DNA of 64,000 nt, from positions 47,714-111,713 of the forward strand of contig NZ_ML675589.1 of NCBI RefSeq assembly GCF_007826885.1. Direction: 5' to 3'. Shown here piece after piece: positions 55,571-64,000 of the stretch. This stretch comes from Candidatus Nitrosocosmicus arcticus. Its GTDB lineage: Archaea > Thermoproteota > Nitrososphaeria > Nitrososphaerales > Nitrososphaeraceae. The position numbers and the translations under genes are program-made. Numbering within the stretch: position 1 is the first letter of the stretch; every line of letters begins with the position of its first letter. The notes under the pieces are model-generated. The model did not search any database. It was not told where the DNA came from and worked only from the letters and a program-made list of their open reading frames with translations.

Positions 55571-56998
55571 ATGATGAAAACCCCGGGAATTGTTATAGCA
55601 GGAATTACTAGCGGGGTTGGAAAGACAACAATATCGATTGCTATAATGCAAGGGCTTTTGAAAAGGGGATATAAAGTTCAACCATTTAAAATAGGGCCCG
55701 ATTTTATTGATCCTTCTTACCACAACATAATATCAAAACGCAGATCAAGAAATCTCGATGTATGGTTGATGGGAATAAACGGATTACAGGAATCGTATTT
55801 GGAGAATTCGGTTGATTCTGATTTTACTGTCCTAGAGGGTGTAATGGGGCTGTATGACGGGATGACTGGGAAGAACAATTTTGCAAGCACCGCACATGTA
55901 TCAAAGATACTAGACCTCCCTATTCTTTTAGTTGTGGATGCAAAAAAAGCAGCCAGATCATTGGCTGCCATTACCTTAGGTTTTATAAAATTTGAACACA
56001 AGAGCAGGATTTCAGGAGTAATATTAAACAACATTGCCAGTGAACGGCATTTGAGGTATATTACTGAAGCGTTTGAATCAAAAATTAAGATACCAATTGT
56101 AGGAAAAATATTTAATGATAAGACCCTAATCTATCACGAAAGACATCTAGGCTTGATACCAGGCTTGGAACTAAACGCAAAATTACAGAATAGTATCATA
56201 AAAAATTCCAATATTATTGCTGAACATCTAGATTTTGAAAAGATTATTCAGATAGGTAGAAAGATAAATTATCTGGATGGATCAAAAATAGAAAAGTTTT
56301 CATTGGACCTAGTTAATAGAAAATCCAGATATCAATCATCTGAAAAATTACTTGATTCAAAAGTAAAGATATCAGTCGCCTTAGACAAGTCTTTTAATTT
56401 TTACTACCAGGACAACCTAGACATGCTACATAAGAAGGCAAAAATAGAGTTTTTCAGCCCTCTAGATGATAGGTGCGTTTCAGAAGATACAACGGGTATT
56501 ATATTAGGTGGTGGATTTCCAGAAATAATTGCAGACAAATTAGAAAAGAATTCTAATATGCGCAAGTCAATCCTGGATTTGGCAGAGAAGGACATACCGA
56601 TTTATGCGGAATGTGGAGGATTAATGTATTTAACAAAGACAATTTCAGGTTATAAGAACAGCAAAAAAAAGCACAAAATGGTAGGATTATTTGATGCAGA
56701 TACCATTATGACAAACAAAGTTACCCTGGGTTATACAGAGGCTTTGTTAAATAATAATGAAACTTATCTTGGAAAAATACGGAAAGTGAGAGGTCATGAA
56801 TTTCATTACTCGACTGTAGTTATTAACAACACCGATTTGGAATTGATTTATAATCTAAAAAAGGGGAGGGGCATAAAGGATGGAAAGGACGGTTTTCATA
56901 CTCATAACTCCATTGCCTCATATATGCATACACATTTTATAAATTCAACTTTCTCAGATAGATTTTTAAAATACTGTGTTCAGTATTCAAGAAAATGA
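55571..56998 (+). CDS. cbiA: Cobyrinate a,c-diamide synthase
   Basis: It amidates cobyrinic acid at the a and c side chains using glutamine and ATP. The 475-residue protein has a P-loop IAGITSGVGKTTISIAIMQGL at the start, the DFIDPSYH substrate segment, and a C-terminal GATase class I domain (about 240-475) with its cysteine in YAECGGLMYL near residue 353 and HEFHYST near 406. It lies 150 bases downstream of uvrC and is convergent with the cbiC operon. Confidence 0.93.
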   Translation: MMKTPGIVIAGITSGVGKTTISIAIMQGLLKRGYKVQPFKIGPDFIDPSYHNIISKRRSRNLDVWLMGINGLQESYLENSVDSDFTVLEGVMGLYDGMTGKNNFASTAHVSKILDLPILLVVDAKKAARSLAAITLGFIKFEHKSRISGVILNNIASERHLRYITEAFESKIKIPIVGKIFNDKTLIYHERHLGLIPGLELNAKLQNSIIKNSNIIAEHLDFEKIIQIGRKINYLDGSKIEKFSLDLVNRKSRYQSSEKLLDSKVKISVALDKSFNFYYQDNLDMLHKKAKIEFFSPLDDRCVSEDTTGIILGGGFPEIIADKLEKNSNMRKSILDLAEKDIPIYAECGGLMYLTKTISGYKNSKKKHKMVGLFDADTIMTNKVTLGYTEALLNNNETYLGKIRKVRGHEFHYSTVVINNTDLELIYNLKKGRGIKDGKDGFHTHNSIASYMHTHFINSTFSDRFLKYCVQYSRK

Positions 56999-57079
56999 AA
57001 TGAATAGATAAAATGAGGTTCACAAGTAGGACAATTTTCTATTGAAAGGTTTAAAACCAAACCAAACACAATTGTTCCG

Positions 57080-57784
57080 CTAAGTTTGCGTTTCAGATCT
57101 TCTTGTCGAATACAACAACATGAGCGAATTAATAATAGATGACGCTGCGGAACTACCGCCTTTCCTTCCTATGTTTGTAATATAAGGAACATCCATTTTT
57201 GATAAATCAATTTTAGATTCAACAGCTGACACGAATCCAACAGGAATTCCAATTACGAGTAATGGCGAAGTTTTTTTTTCTTTAATCATTGAGATTAATT
57301 CATAAAGAGCGGTTGGAGCGTTTCCAATGATGACAATACCACCGTTTATCTTGTCAGCAGCCTTCTGCATTGCAAGCTCAGATCTTGTTTTGTTTGATTT
57401 CTTGGATATTTCTTTTAATTGAGGATCATTTATGAGACAAACGCCAGTTAAATTTAGGTCCAATAATGATTTCTTATTAATACCATGTAATACCATCTCC
57501 ACGTCCGTGACTACAAAAGATTTCTTGGAAAAAGCTAAGAAAGCAGATTCTATTGCTTTTTCATGGAAAATGATTCTATCTTTCTTTGCAAAATCAAAGT
57601 CAGCTGTAGCGTGGATAACTCGTCTCACCACCGCCCATTCATTGTCAATATAACCATGACTTCCGATTTCGGATTCAATTATATCAAAGCTTTGTTTCTC
57701 AATTCCAAAAGCCCGCGTAGACATGTCTCGAGATTGAGGATTACCAATACAATAATCATTATTTTTAATATTAGAAAATTCCAC
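57080..57784 (-). CDS. cbiC: Cobalt-precorrin-8 methylmutase
   Basis: It moves the C11 methyl to C12 in the corrin ring. The 234-residue protein has the catalytic histidine in RRVIHATADFDFAK near residue 52, FVVTDVEMVLHGI, and the C-terminal GNAPTALYEL and GIPVGFVSAVESK motifs. It starts at GTG 57784 and overlaps cbiX by 14 bases, so the minus-strand order is cbiG, cbiX, cbiC. Confidence 0.95.
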   Translation of the reverse strand: MEFSNIKNNDYCIGNPQSRDMSTRAFGIEKQSFDIIESEIGSHGYIDNEWAVVRRVIHATADFDFAKKDRIIFHEKAIESAFLAFSKKSFVVTDVEMVLHGINKKSLLDLNLTGVCLINDPQLKEISKKSNKTRSELAMQKAADKINGGIVIIGNAPTALYELISMIKEKKTSPLLVIGIPVGFVSAVESKIDLSKMDVPYITNIGRKGGSSAASSIINSLMLLYSTRRSETQT

Positions 57785-58532
57785 TTTTAACTTCGGCCTC
57801 CTTTGCTAGTGTGATTACCAGATCAATTACCGCAGGATCTACTCCTATATGTCCAGAAATGAACAAACTGTTAAAACTATATTTTTCTTGCGCTTTAGCT
57901 AAATCAACCAAAATGTCCTTCTGAATATGAATCCCTTTATGCAAAAAGTATGGAATTACCACTATTGTATTGGGGTTAGAAGTTAAACATTCTTTTATGC
58001 CTTCTTCTATATTTGGGGGTTCTAATTCCAAGAAACAAAATTTAACATTCCTATATATTTTTTCCAAGCTATTAACGGTATATAGAAAAGCTTCTCTTGC
58101 ACGTTTATCGCTACTACCATGGCCAATTAACAATAAGCAGAGGTTGTTTTTATCACCATCAAGCCCTTTTTCGACAATCAGGGAACTTACCCGATTGAGT
58201 ACAATTTCAGAGATTATGGGCTGGTATGACAAGGGTTTTGTGATCACCATTTTTTTATTTTCTTTAGGTATAATGGATGCAGTTTGGGTAACTGCATCTT
58301 TAAGTTTCATTCCTGGGTACAGGAAATAGGGAACAATAGTTATTGAATCTGCGCCTCTATCAATACATTTTCTAATTCCTTCATCTATGTAAGGTGGAAT
58401 AACTTCGAGGAAGCAGAAATCTACGTAAGAATAGTCGGTTTTATATTTGATCAAGTCACATGTATCATGCAACTCCTCCTGAACTTCCTTCATTTTGCTT
58501 CCTCGATCTATTATTAGCAATGCTTTTTTCAT
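57771..58532 (-). CDS. cbiX: Two-domain sirohydrochlorin cobaltochelatase (CbiX)
   Basis: It inserts cobalt into sirohydrochlorin in the early-cobalt route. The 253 residues are two CbiX repeats. The second repeat (about 125-250) has LLLIGHGSSDKRA and PYFLHKGIHIQKD, with both metal-binding histidines. The first (about 1-120) has LLIIDRGSKMKEV and PYFLYPGMKLKDA, in which the histidines are replaced by Arg and Lys. Both have the PP-x-I-x-EGI motif. Hence only the C-terminal half seems able to bind metal. It overlaps cbiG by 4 bases. Confidence 0.9.
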   Translation of the reverse strand: MKKALLIIDRGSKMKEVQEELHDTCDLIKYKTDYSYVDFCFLEVIPPYIDEGIRKCIDRGADSITIVPYFLYPGMKLKDAVTQTASIIPKENKKMVITKPLSYQPIISEIVLNRVSSLIVEKGLDGDKNNLCLLLIGHGSSDKRAREAFLYTVNSLEKIYRNVKFCFLELEPPNIEEGIKECLTSNPNTIVVIPYFLHKGIHIQKDILVDLAKAQEKYSFNSLFISGHIGVDPAVIDLVITLAKEAEVKSGIF

Positions 58533-59611
58533 TGATCATTCACCCGACTTATTGCGACGGTCAGATCTGGTGGGAACTTTTGTTTAGGTACTATTAAAAT
58601 ACCCTTCGAACCTGCCAATGAAGAGGCCTCAGATACGCTTGACGTTCCCTCATATTTTCCAACTATATCAGATGGATTTGGAACCTCTATCTCATCTAGT
58701 TCAGTTTTTGAAAATAGGAGCAGGGGAAGATTATTTTCAAGGCAAAATTCATCTAAACCAACTACGTGTTTGCCTTTATCCAGTGAGGTAATGGCCTTTA
58801 TACTTTTTATACACAACTTATTTTCTTCAAGAACTTTTATTATGCCCTGCTGAATTGTTTCCTTGGAGGTATTCCAATGCAATCCGATTCCCACATAAAG
58901 TGATTTTGGCCTATATATTACTGATTTATCAGTCAAGGATTTATTTGACACTAGTTTATCCGTAATAATTATCGAGCCCTTATATTCATCAGATAACAAG
59001 CCAGTAATCATGGGTACCGTTTCGACATTCTTTGGGAGTTGATCCATATTCCACCAGTTCTTTTCTCCAGCATCCTGATATACCCCGATTCTTTCTTCGT
59101 TAACCATCATCGCGCTGACCTTTGTTACATTTTCAAAATTATCAATAATCCAGTCATACTTTTTTCCCAATAGATCTATCGCAATGGTTTTGTTTACATC
59201 AGCTGCAGTAGTAATTACTGGGACCGAATTCAAGATGCCAGATACTTTAAGTGCTAATTCGTTAGCACCGCCCAAATGCCCTGACAGAGTACTTATGACA
59301 AATTTTGCAGCATCATCTATTACAATGACAGCCGGATCATTCTTTTTGTCTTTCAAATGAGGAGATATCAATCTAATAACTGCCCCCAATGAAAATATAC
59401 AAATTAGCGAAGTATATCCCTGAAAAAGTGGTCCTATCCTGTTCATTACGGAATCAGAGAAATAAATTATTGACGGGTCCGAGTCCCTAAATTTTTCCGG
59501 TACGTGAATCTCCGATTCGCTCAAAGCATTATGAATCCTCTTGGCGATTTCAATGCCTTTTTTAGTTATAGCGACAATAGCAATATCCTTTTTATTTATA
59601 ATCTCATTCAA
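58529..59611 (-). CDS. cbiG: Cobalamin biosynthesis protein CbiG (cobalt-precorrin-5A hydrolase)
   Basis: It opens the lactone ring and releases acetaldehyde in the anaerobic corrin route. The 360-residue protein has an N-terminal domain (AIVAITKKGIEIA), a central ACGIxR-like region (FSLGAVIRLISPHLKDKKNDPAVIVIDD), LSGHLGGANELAL, and the C-terminal LYVGIGLHWNTSKETI segment with GKHVVGLDEFC and SLAGSKGILIVPKQKF. The start is TTG 59611. It overlaps cbiX by 4 bases. Confidence 0.92.
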   Translation of the reverse strand: MNEIINKKDIAIVAITKKGIEIAKRIHNALSESEIHVPEKFRDSDPSIIYFSDSVMNRIGPLFQGYTSLICIFSLGAVIRLISPHLKDKKNDPAVIVIDDAAKFVISTLSGHLGGANELALKVSGILNSVPVITTAADVNKTIAIDLLGKKYDWIIDNFENVTKVSAMMVNEERIGVYQDAGEKNWWNMDQLPKNVETVPMITGLLSDEYKGSIIITDKLVSNKSLTDKSVIYRPKSLYVGIGLHWNTSKETIQQGIIKVLEENKLCIKSIKAITSLDKGKHVVGLDEFCLENNLPLLLFSKTELDEIEVPNPSDIVGKYEGTSSVSEASSLAGSKGILIVPKQKFPPDLTVAISRVNDQ

Positions 59612-59882
59612 TTCTTCAAGTAAATCTCCTATATTTTACCATATTATTACGATATCTATTTTATTATAAGTTTGGGTTTTTTAATTGATAATTTCTTATA
59701 TTAAGAAAAATAATTTGACTATATGACTATAAATCTTAGGTGGAGTCATGAGCTTATAGAGGTTTAAGTAAGATACGTAGCGTTTGTGAAAATACAATCA
59801 CTCAACAATTTATCACCAAACAACTTCATGTTGATTTCAGAAATCAGACTAAGAACAAAACCGTTTCGCGAAACTAAGGGTA
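59612..59882. other. Intergenic region between cbiG and cbiD
   Basis: A 271-base AT-rich gap. I see no cobalamin riboswitch conserved elements and no reading frame. It should hold the promoter of the cbiG-cbiX-cbiC run. Confidence 0.35.
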
Positions 59883-61064
59883 TCAATTTTTTGGGAACTT
59901 ACCAATAGTGTATCCTTTAAAGTCGAACATAATAACTTCTATTGATAACTCGTTTTTTGAATAGTTACTTAACTGGCTAGCCGCATTTCTACATATGAGA
60001 TCATAAAACCCCTTCACCTTGTGAGAATCAACTATTTCTGAAACATGCCGTGCGGTATTAGCTTCTCGGATTAGTCCCAAAATATCTTCAAAAGCACCGG
60101 CTCTCTCGGCTAGGTTGGCCATAAATTCCATACTGACATGAGAACCTCTTACATGCGTTTGCTTGACACCCATTGCTATTTTAGTTAATTTTCCAATGAA
60201 TCCAGCTATAAACACTTTTTTGACTCCCTTGTCGTGGCATTGTTTTACGCTATACCCCGCAAAGTCACCCATTTGAACATAACAATGATCAGGATATGTA
60301 TCACCGAACAAGTTTTTACAAAAATCTTCACTTCTCCCGCCCGTTGTAAGTATAAAAGTATCTGCCTTTAGTGCTATTCCAACATCCAAGCTCTGTCTGA
60401 TTGCGGCAGCAAAAGAAGCCGTCGAATAGGGAAGTACTATGCCGGTAGTACCCAGAATTGAAATTCCACCAAGTATACCCAGTCTAGGGTTATCAGTTTT
60501 TTTTGCTATTTCTTCCCCATTTGGAACAGAGATTGTTATTTTCAAACCTTGTTTTTCAATTAACTCTGGATAAAGATCTAAAACTTCATGCATAGATTCG
60601 CAAATCATTTTGATAGGTGTAGGATTTATCGCAGCATGTCCTAGTAACAATCCAAGTCCAGGTTTGGTGACCTTACCCACGCCAGTCCCACCAATGATTT
60701 GCACATTACCTTTATTATTTGTAAATTCTACAGTAGAACAAATTTCAGCACCATGAGTTACATCAGGATCATCTCCACCGTCTTTAATTACTGCAGAGGT
60801 AATCGAATTTTCATGAATTTTTGTCCATGCAATTTTGAGTGTAACAATCTTGCCCTTCGGTAGGGTAACCTGCACATTTTCGACAATTTTTCCAGTTAAG
60901 AGCGCTATAAGAGCGGATTTGGAAGCAGCAGTGGCGGAGGTTCCTGTAGTATAACCCGTTTTAAGTTGGCCTTTTAATTTTTTCTCTTTAACTTCTTGAG
61001 GGAGATCCTGTTCGCTTTCAGCGATAGATAAATCATTAGTGACTTTCTCATCTGACTCGCTCAA
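59883..61064 (-). CDS. cbiD: Cobalt-precorrin-5B C1-methyltransferase
   Basis: It methylates C1 in the anaerobic cobalamin pathway. The 393-residue sequence has the family GYTTGTSATAASKSALIALL near residue 40, GGDDPDVTHGAEICS, GGTGVGKVTKPGLGL, GGISILGTTGIV, and PDHCYVQMGDFAGYSV, then KVFIAGFIGKLTKIA. The N-terminus carries about 35 extra charged residues. It is 58 bases ahead of metK, on the same strand. Confidence 0.94.
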   Translation of the reverse strand: MSESDEKVTNDLSIAESEQDLPQEVKEKKLKGQLKTGYTTGTSATAASKSALIALLTGKIVENVQVTLPKGKIVTLKIAWTKIHENSITSAVIKDGGDDPDVTHGAEICSTVEFTNNKGNVQIIGGTGVGKVTKPGLGLLLGHAAINPTPIKMICESMHEVLDLYPELIEKQGLKITISVPNGEEIAKKTDNPRLGILGGISILGTTGIVLPYSTASFAAAIRQSLDVGIALKADTFILTTGGRSEDFCKNLFGDTYPDHCYVQMGDFAGYSVKQCHDKGVKKVFIAGFIGKLTKIAMGVKQTHVRGSHVSMEFMANLAERAGAFEDILGLIREANTARHVSEIVDSHKVKGFYDLICRNAASQLSNYSKNELSIEVIMFDFKGYTIGKFPKN

Positions 61065-61122
61065 AAACCTTCATCGACTAAAATAACCATGCAAACATAT
61101 CAAAAAAAACTTATACATTATT

Positions 61123-62292
61123 CTAATTGACATAAATGCTTTTCAAAGCATCTGCTTTATCTGTTTTTTCCCAACTAAAGTCAACATCTCTTCGGCCAAA
61201 ATGTCCATATGCAGATGTTTTTTTATAAATTGGTCTTTTCAGATCAAGAGTTCTAATAATACCTGCTGGACTTGTATCAAATATGTCTTTAACCTTAGCC
61301 TCTATTTTTTCTTCGTCTACTTTTGATGTCTTAAAGGTATCAACCATAATTGAGACGGGTTTTGCTATACCTATTGCATAAGCAAGTTGAACTTCACATT
61401 TCGTGGCCAACCCTGCTGCCACGATATTTTTTGCAATGTATCGGGCCATGTAACATGCGGACCTATCCACTTTGGTAGGATCTTTGCCTGAGAAAGCTCC
61501 ACCTCCATGCCGTCCCATCCCTCCGTAGGTATCAGCAATGATTTTTCTTCCTGTTAATCCGGTATCGCCAGGTGGTCCGCCAATAACAAATCTGCCAGTA
61601 GGATTGACAAATACCTTCGTATCTGGTGTAATCCAATTTGCACAAACGGGATTTATTACGAATTTATTAATTTCCTCATTAATCTGTTCTTGCGAGATTT
61701 CAGGAGAATGCTGGGTTGATAATACAATAGTATCAATCGACTTTGGTTGATTATCTTCATACAGAATTGAAACTTGTGATTTGCCATCTGGTCTAACCCA
61801 ATCCAATTCCTTTTTCTTCCTTACCTCGGATAAACGAAGTGACAAATTATGAGCAAGGGTAATAGGTAAAGGCATAAACTCGGGGGTTTCGTTTATAGCA
61901 AAACCAAACATTAGCCCTTGGTCACCTGCCCCCTGCTCTCTTAATTCATTTGATGTAACTCCGATGGAAATATCTGGACTTTGTTCATGAAGTGAAACCA
62001 ATACCGAACATGTATTTCCATCAAATCCATATTCTGGTTTATTATAACCAATATCATTTATTTCATTTCTTACAATATCCTGGACATCCATTTTATGAGT
62101 AGAAGTAACCTCTCCAGCTACTATGACTACCCCCGTAGTTGTCATGGTTTCTACAGCTACCCTAGCATCAGGATCGTTACTTAGAAATGAGTCAAGAATG
62201 GAATCAGAAATCCTATCGCATATCTTATCAGGATGCCCTTCTGTTACACTTTCAGATGTAAATATATATTTTCTAGGTTGCATTATTATCAT
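61123..62292 (-). CDS. metK: S-adenosylmethionine synthetase, bacterial type
   Basis: It makes SAM from methionine and ATP; SAM is the methyl donor for CbiD and the radical SAM enzymes nearby. It is 389 residues with [21 protein letters not shown] near residue 14, [55 protein letters not shown] and HFGR. These are features of the bacterial/eukaryotic enzyme, not the separate archaeal MAT family. The start is ATG 62292 or, three residues in, ATG 62283 (MQPRKYIF). Confidence 0.95.
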   Translation of the reverse strand: MIIMQPRKYIFTSESVTEGHPDKICDRISDSILDSFLSNDPDARVAVETMTTTGVVIVAGEVTSTHKMDVQDIVRNEINDIGYNKPEYGFDGNTCSVLVSLHEQSPDISIGVTSNELREQGAGDQGLMFGFAINETPEFMPLPITLAHNLSLRLSEVRKKKELDWVRPDGKSQVSILYEDNQPKSIDTIVLSTQHSPEISQEQINEEINKFVINPVCANWITPDTKVFVNPTGRFVIGGPPGDTGLTGRKIIADTYGGMGRHGGGAFSGKDPTKVDRSACYMARYIAKNIVAAGLATKCEVQLAYAIGIAKPVSIMVDTFKTSKVDEEKIEAKVKDIFDTSPAGIIRTLDLKRPIYKKTSAYGHFGRRDVDFSWEKTDKADALKSIYVN

Positions 62293-62322
62293 TAAGCAAG
62301 AATTCAGAAATTGTAATAACTG

Positions 62323-62577
62323 TTAGAATTCTTTCTCTAATTTAATGAAAAGCACGTTATTACCTCTTATAACTACTTTACCGTAATTTGCTAACAGATC
62401 AGATCCATCAAATTCTTCTGCATCAACTAGAATCAGATTCATATAAGAATCTACATTAGACATTTTGCCTCTATATTCGATTTCGCTTTTTAACCTTACA
62501 GCAACTTTTCTGTTCAAAGAACGCTGTAAAACATTTAATGGTCTCTTAGTAGGTTGTTGTGAAGGTGATGCTGCCAT
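62323..62577 (-). CDS. LSm (Sm-like) archaeal protein
   Basis: A small RNA-binding protein of the Sm fold that forms seven-membered rings. It includes RPLNVLQRSLNRKVAVRLKS with the Sm1 motif (EYRGKMSNVDSYMNLILVDAEE) and Sm2 (YGKVVIRGNNVLFIKL). ATG 62577 (MAASPSQQP) is preferred over the TTG at 62589 that adds four residues. It lies 30 bases upstream of metK on the same strand. Confidence 0.93.
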   Translation of the reverse strand: MAASPSQQPTKRPLNVLQRSLNRKVAVRLKSEIEYRGKMSNVDSYMNLILVDAEEFDGSDLLANYGKVVIRGNNVLFIKLEKEF

Positions 62578-62725
62578 ATTGTTAATCAATTGTGAAAAGA
62601 CCCTAGGCTACAATAAAAAGCTTCCTCTACGATATTATGCCTAACAAATCAATATTTTTATTTATCGAACATAATCTAAACGCATAGATAAAGAACTAAA
62701 AAAATTAGATGGTCTTCTGCTTAGA

Positions 62726-63355
62726 TTGACCCAGAATGGTACACTGATCGAATTGGTTGGTAAAAAGGGCGCGGGGAGAACACACCTTGTTTACTTAATT
62801 TGCTCTTTAAATAGCATAAGAAGTAAAAAAACACTATATCTAGATGGATCTGGAAATTTTAGGCCTGAAGTAATTTATGAATTTCTTAAAAAAATAGCAA
62901 ATGTTAGCGGTGAGGAACTTAGAATCTTTTTAAAAAAAATAACTTATCAAAGAATCTATGAAGTATATATACTAATCAATCTCTTAAAAAAGATCAAGGT
63001 TTTAGATATAGATTGTGTAATTATTAATGATGTGATACCCTTGTTTCTTTATAATCAGAATAAGAATATCAGACAAGAAGTGAGAAGATTTGTTAGAGAA
63101 TTAGCTTTAATTGCCATAACCAAAAAGATAAGTATAGTTTTTACAAGTACTCTGGTTGAGAAATTCGAGGAAAATAGTTTTGAAAGCATTAATTATGAAC
63201 TTTTTTATCATGAAATCATCAGGTATGTTCACATCAAAGCAATTATCCAAAGAAGAACCCAAAATATGATTGAATGTACGTTTATTCATCCCAAAAATCT
63301 GATCGATTCAAAACTATCAATCAACTTGGATAAGTTTGAGCAGCATAGGATTTAA
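62726..63355 (+). CDS. RecA-like ATPase-fold protein with altered Walker A
   Basis: A 209-residue protein resembling the RecA/RadB/KaiC ATPase core in layout: a P-loop-like GKKGAGRT at residues 12-19, strand VLDIDCVIINDVIP in place of Walker B near residue 92, and a short C-terminal sheet. The invariant Walker lysine is Arg here, and the Walker B acidic residue follows an Asn (IIND). It may not hydrolyse ATP. The frame is open upstream to 62675, with KELKKLDGLLLRL just before the TTG, a KaiC/RadB-like lead-in, but no ATG or GTG is available; the true start is uncertain. Role unknown, perhaps in recombination. Confidence 0.6.
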   Translation: MTQNGTLIELVGKKGAGRTHLVYLICSLNSIRSKKTLYLDGSGNFRPEVIYEFLKKIANVSGEELRIFLKKITYQRIYEVYILINLLKKIKVLDIDCVIINDVIPLFLYNQNKNIRQEVRRFVRELALIAITKKISIVFTSTLVEKFEENSFESINYELFYHEIIRYVHIKAIIQRRTQNMIECTFIHPKNLIDSKLSINLDKFEQHRI

Positions 63356-63442
63356 AACATAGTAGAAATTATTCTAGTAAAAAGTAATAGATTTAAAGAA
63401 TGATAGAATCATAAGAAATCATTAATTATTCTTTTACGGTAG

Positions 63443-64000
63443 TTGAAAGAAGAAACTAAAAGAATGTATAATTATAATTATAAAAACAACTACAACAAAG
63501 TAGTTATTATAGGACTAGGCCAGCTGGGTCTTCCAGTTGCAAAATATGTTAAAGAACATGGTTTTGATACTTATGGATATGATATAAATCAAAAAACCAT
63601 GCAATCAGCTGAATCCAAGTATGGAATAAAACAAGCAACAAACTTTGGAGATTTTGACGTATTAATTATCTGTGTATCTACACATAGACCAGATGATATG
63701 TTTACACCACAGGTAGATGGTTTGATGTCTGTTGTTGAAAAAATATCTAGAGAAGCTAAAGCAGGTGCACTAATATCAATTGAAAGTACAGTACCAAAAG
63801 GTACATCAAAAAAAGTATTTGAAAAAGTAGATCATAGATTTCACGTTGTACATGCACCACATAGATGGTATGCATTAGAAGAAGAAGTTCACGGTGTTAA
63901 TCAACTTCGCATTGTAGGAGGTGTAAGCAACTGCTGTTTACAGCACGGTCTTAACTTTTATGATGGACGAGAGGTAATATCCCAAACAACAGCAACAGCA
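63443..64000 (+). CDS. Nucleotide-sugar dehydrogenase (UDP-glucose/GDP-mannose dehydrogenase family), 3' end outside the window
   Basis: The frame runs off the window. The N-terminal Rossmann motif VVIIGLGQLGLPVAKYV with GYDINQKTM, then IICVSTHRPDD, SIESTVPKGTSKKVF and HAPHRWYALEEEVHGVNQLR, followed by a GG turn, are the layout of UDP-N-acetylmannosaminuronate or UDP-glucose dehydrogenase proteins. It would make a uronic acid for surface glycans. The start could be ATG 63464 or the in-frame TTG 63443. Confidence 0.8.
   Translation, partial: MKEETKRMYNYNYKNNYNKVVIIGLGQLGLPVAKYVKEHGFDTYGYDINQKTMQSAESKYGIKQATNFGDFDVLIICVSTHRPDDMFTPQVDGLMSVVEKISREAKAGALISIESTVPKGTSKKVFEKVDHRFHVVHAPHRWYALEEEVHGVNQLRIVGGVSNCCLQHGLNFYDGREVISQTTATA

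Noticed and set aside
59612..59882. Cobalamin riboswitch ahead of the cbi genes
   Set aside because: The conserved B12-box type elements were not found in this gap.

Overview
The window comes from a low-GC member of the Nitrososphaeria (Thaumarchaeota, the ammonia-oxidising archaea). The sequence support is an RNA polymerase with single-chain A and B subunits, a replication factor C large subunit, FttA/aCPSF1, RNase P proteins, glycerol-1-phosphate dehydrogenase for archaeal lipids, archaeal-type ribosomal proteins (eS1, eL30), an acetyl/propionyl-CoA carboxylase of the kind used in the 3-hydroxypropionate/4-hydroxybutyrate cycle, and an intron-containing tRNA-His. A Nitrosocosmicus-like organism is a guess from base composition and surface-protein style. 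Several proteins look bacterial in ancestry: UvrABC, EgtB and MetK.

Layout. 1-2.6 kb: a LarE-type sulfur transferase (cut by the window edge), a cysteine desulfurase and a peroxiredoxin. 2.6-6.2 kb (minus): the three-gene biotin-dependent acyl-CoA carboxylase. 6.3-9.5 kb (minus): two small unknown proteins, RfcL and a 375-residue unknown. 9.5-19 kb (minus): rpoH-rpoB-rpoA-rpl30e-nusA-rps12-rps7. 19.3-20.5 kb: a membrane-anchored surface protein with an exact 284-bp internal duplication. 21-27.6 kb: RPA-type ssDNA-binding protein, Lhr helicase, a small membrane protein and FttA. 27.6-31.2 kb (minus): SepF core protein, a tRNA thiolation-type enzyme, RNase P subunits Pop5 and Rpp30, a DUF54 RNA-binding protein and eS1.

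31.5-44.7 kb is a mixed region: a secreted beta-propeller protein, EgtB, a TRAM protein, G1P dehydrogenase, an FKBP isomerase, a class V aminotransferase, an M24 peptidase, a possible C/D box sRNA, a radical SAM protein, a repetitive secreted protein, a cation exchanger, an ITP/XTP pyrophosphatase and Taw1. 44.8-48.7 kb: tRNA-His with an intron, a decayed methyltransferase gene, a glutamine amidotransferase and an orphan ABC permease. 48.8-55.4 kb: uvrB-uvrA-uvrC. 55.6-61.1 kb: cobalamin genes cbiA, cbiC-cbiX-cbiG and cbiD. 61.1-64 kb: metK, an LSm protein, a degenerate RecA-like protein and the start of a nucleotide-sugar dehydrogenase.

Most of the window is housekeeping sequence. I saw no CRISPR array, prophage, complete insertion sequence or recognisable new defence system. 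The points most worth following are the exact duplication, the multiply broken methyltransferase, the candidate C/D box sRNA, the divergent FttA, the half-degenerate CbiX, the RecA-like protein without its Walker lysine, and a UvrC that stops before its usual C-terminal DNA-binding domain.
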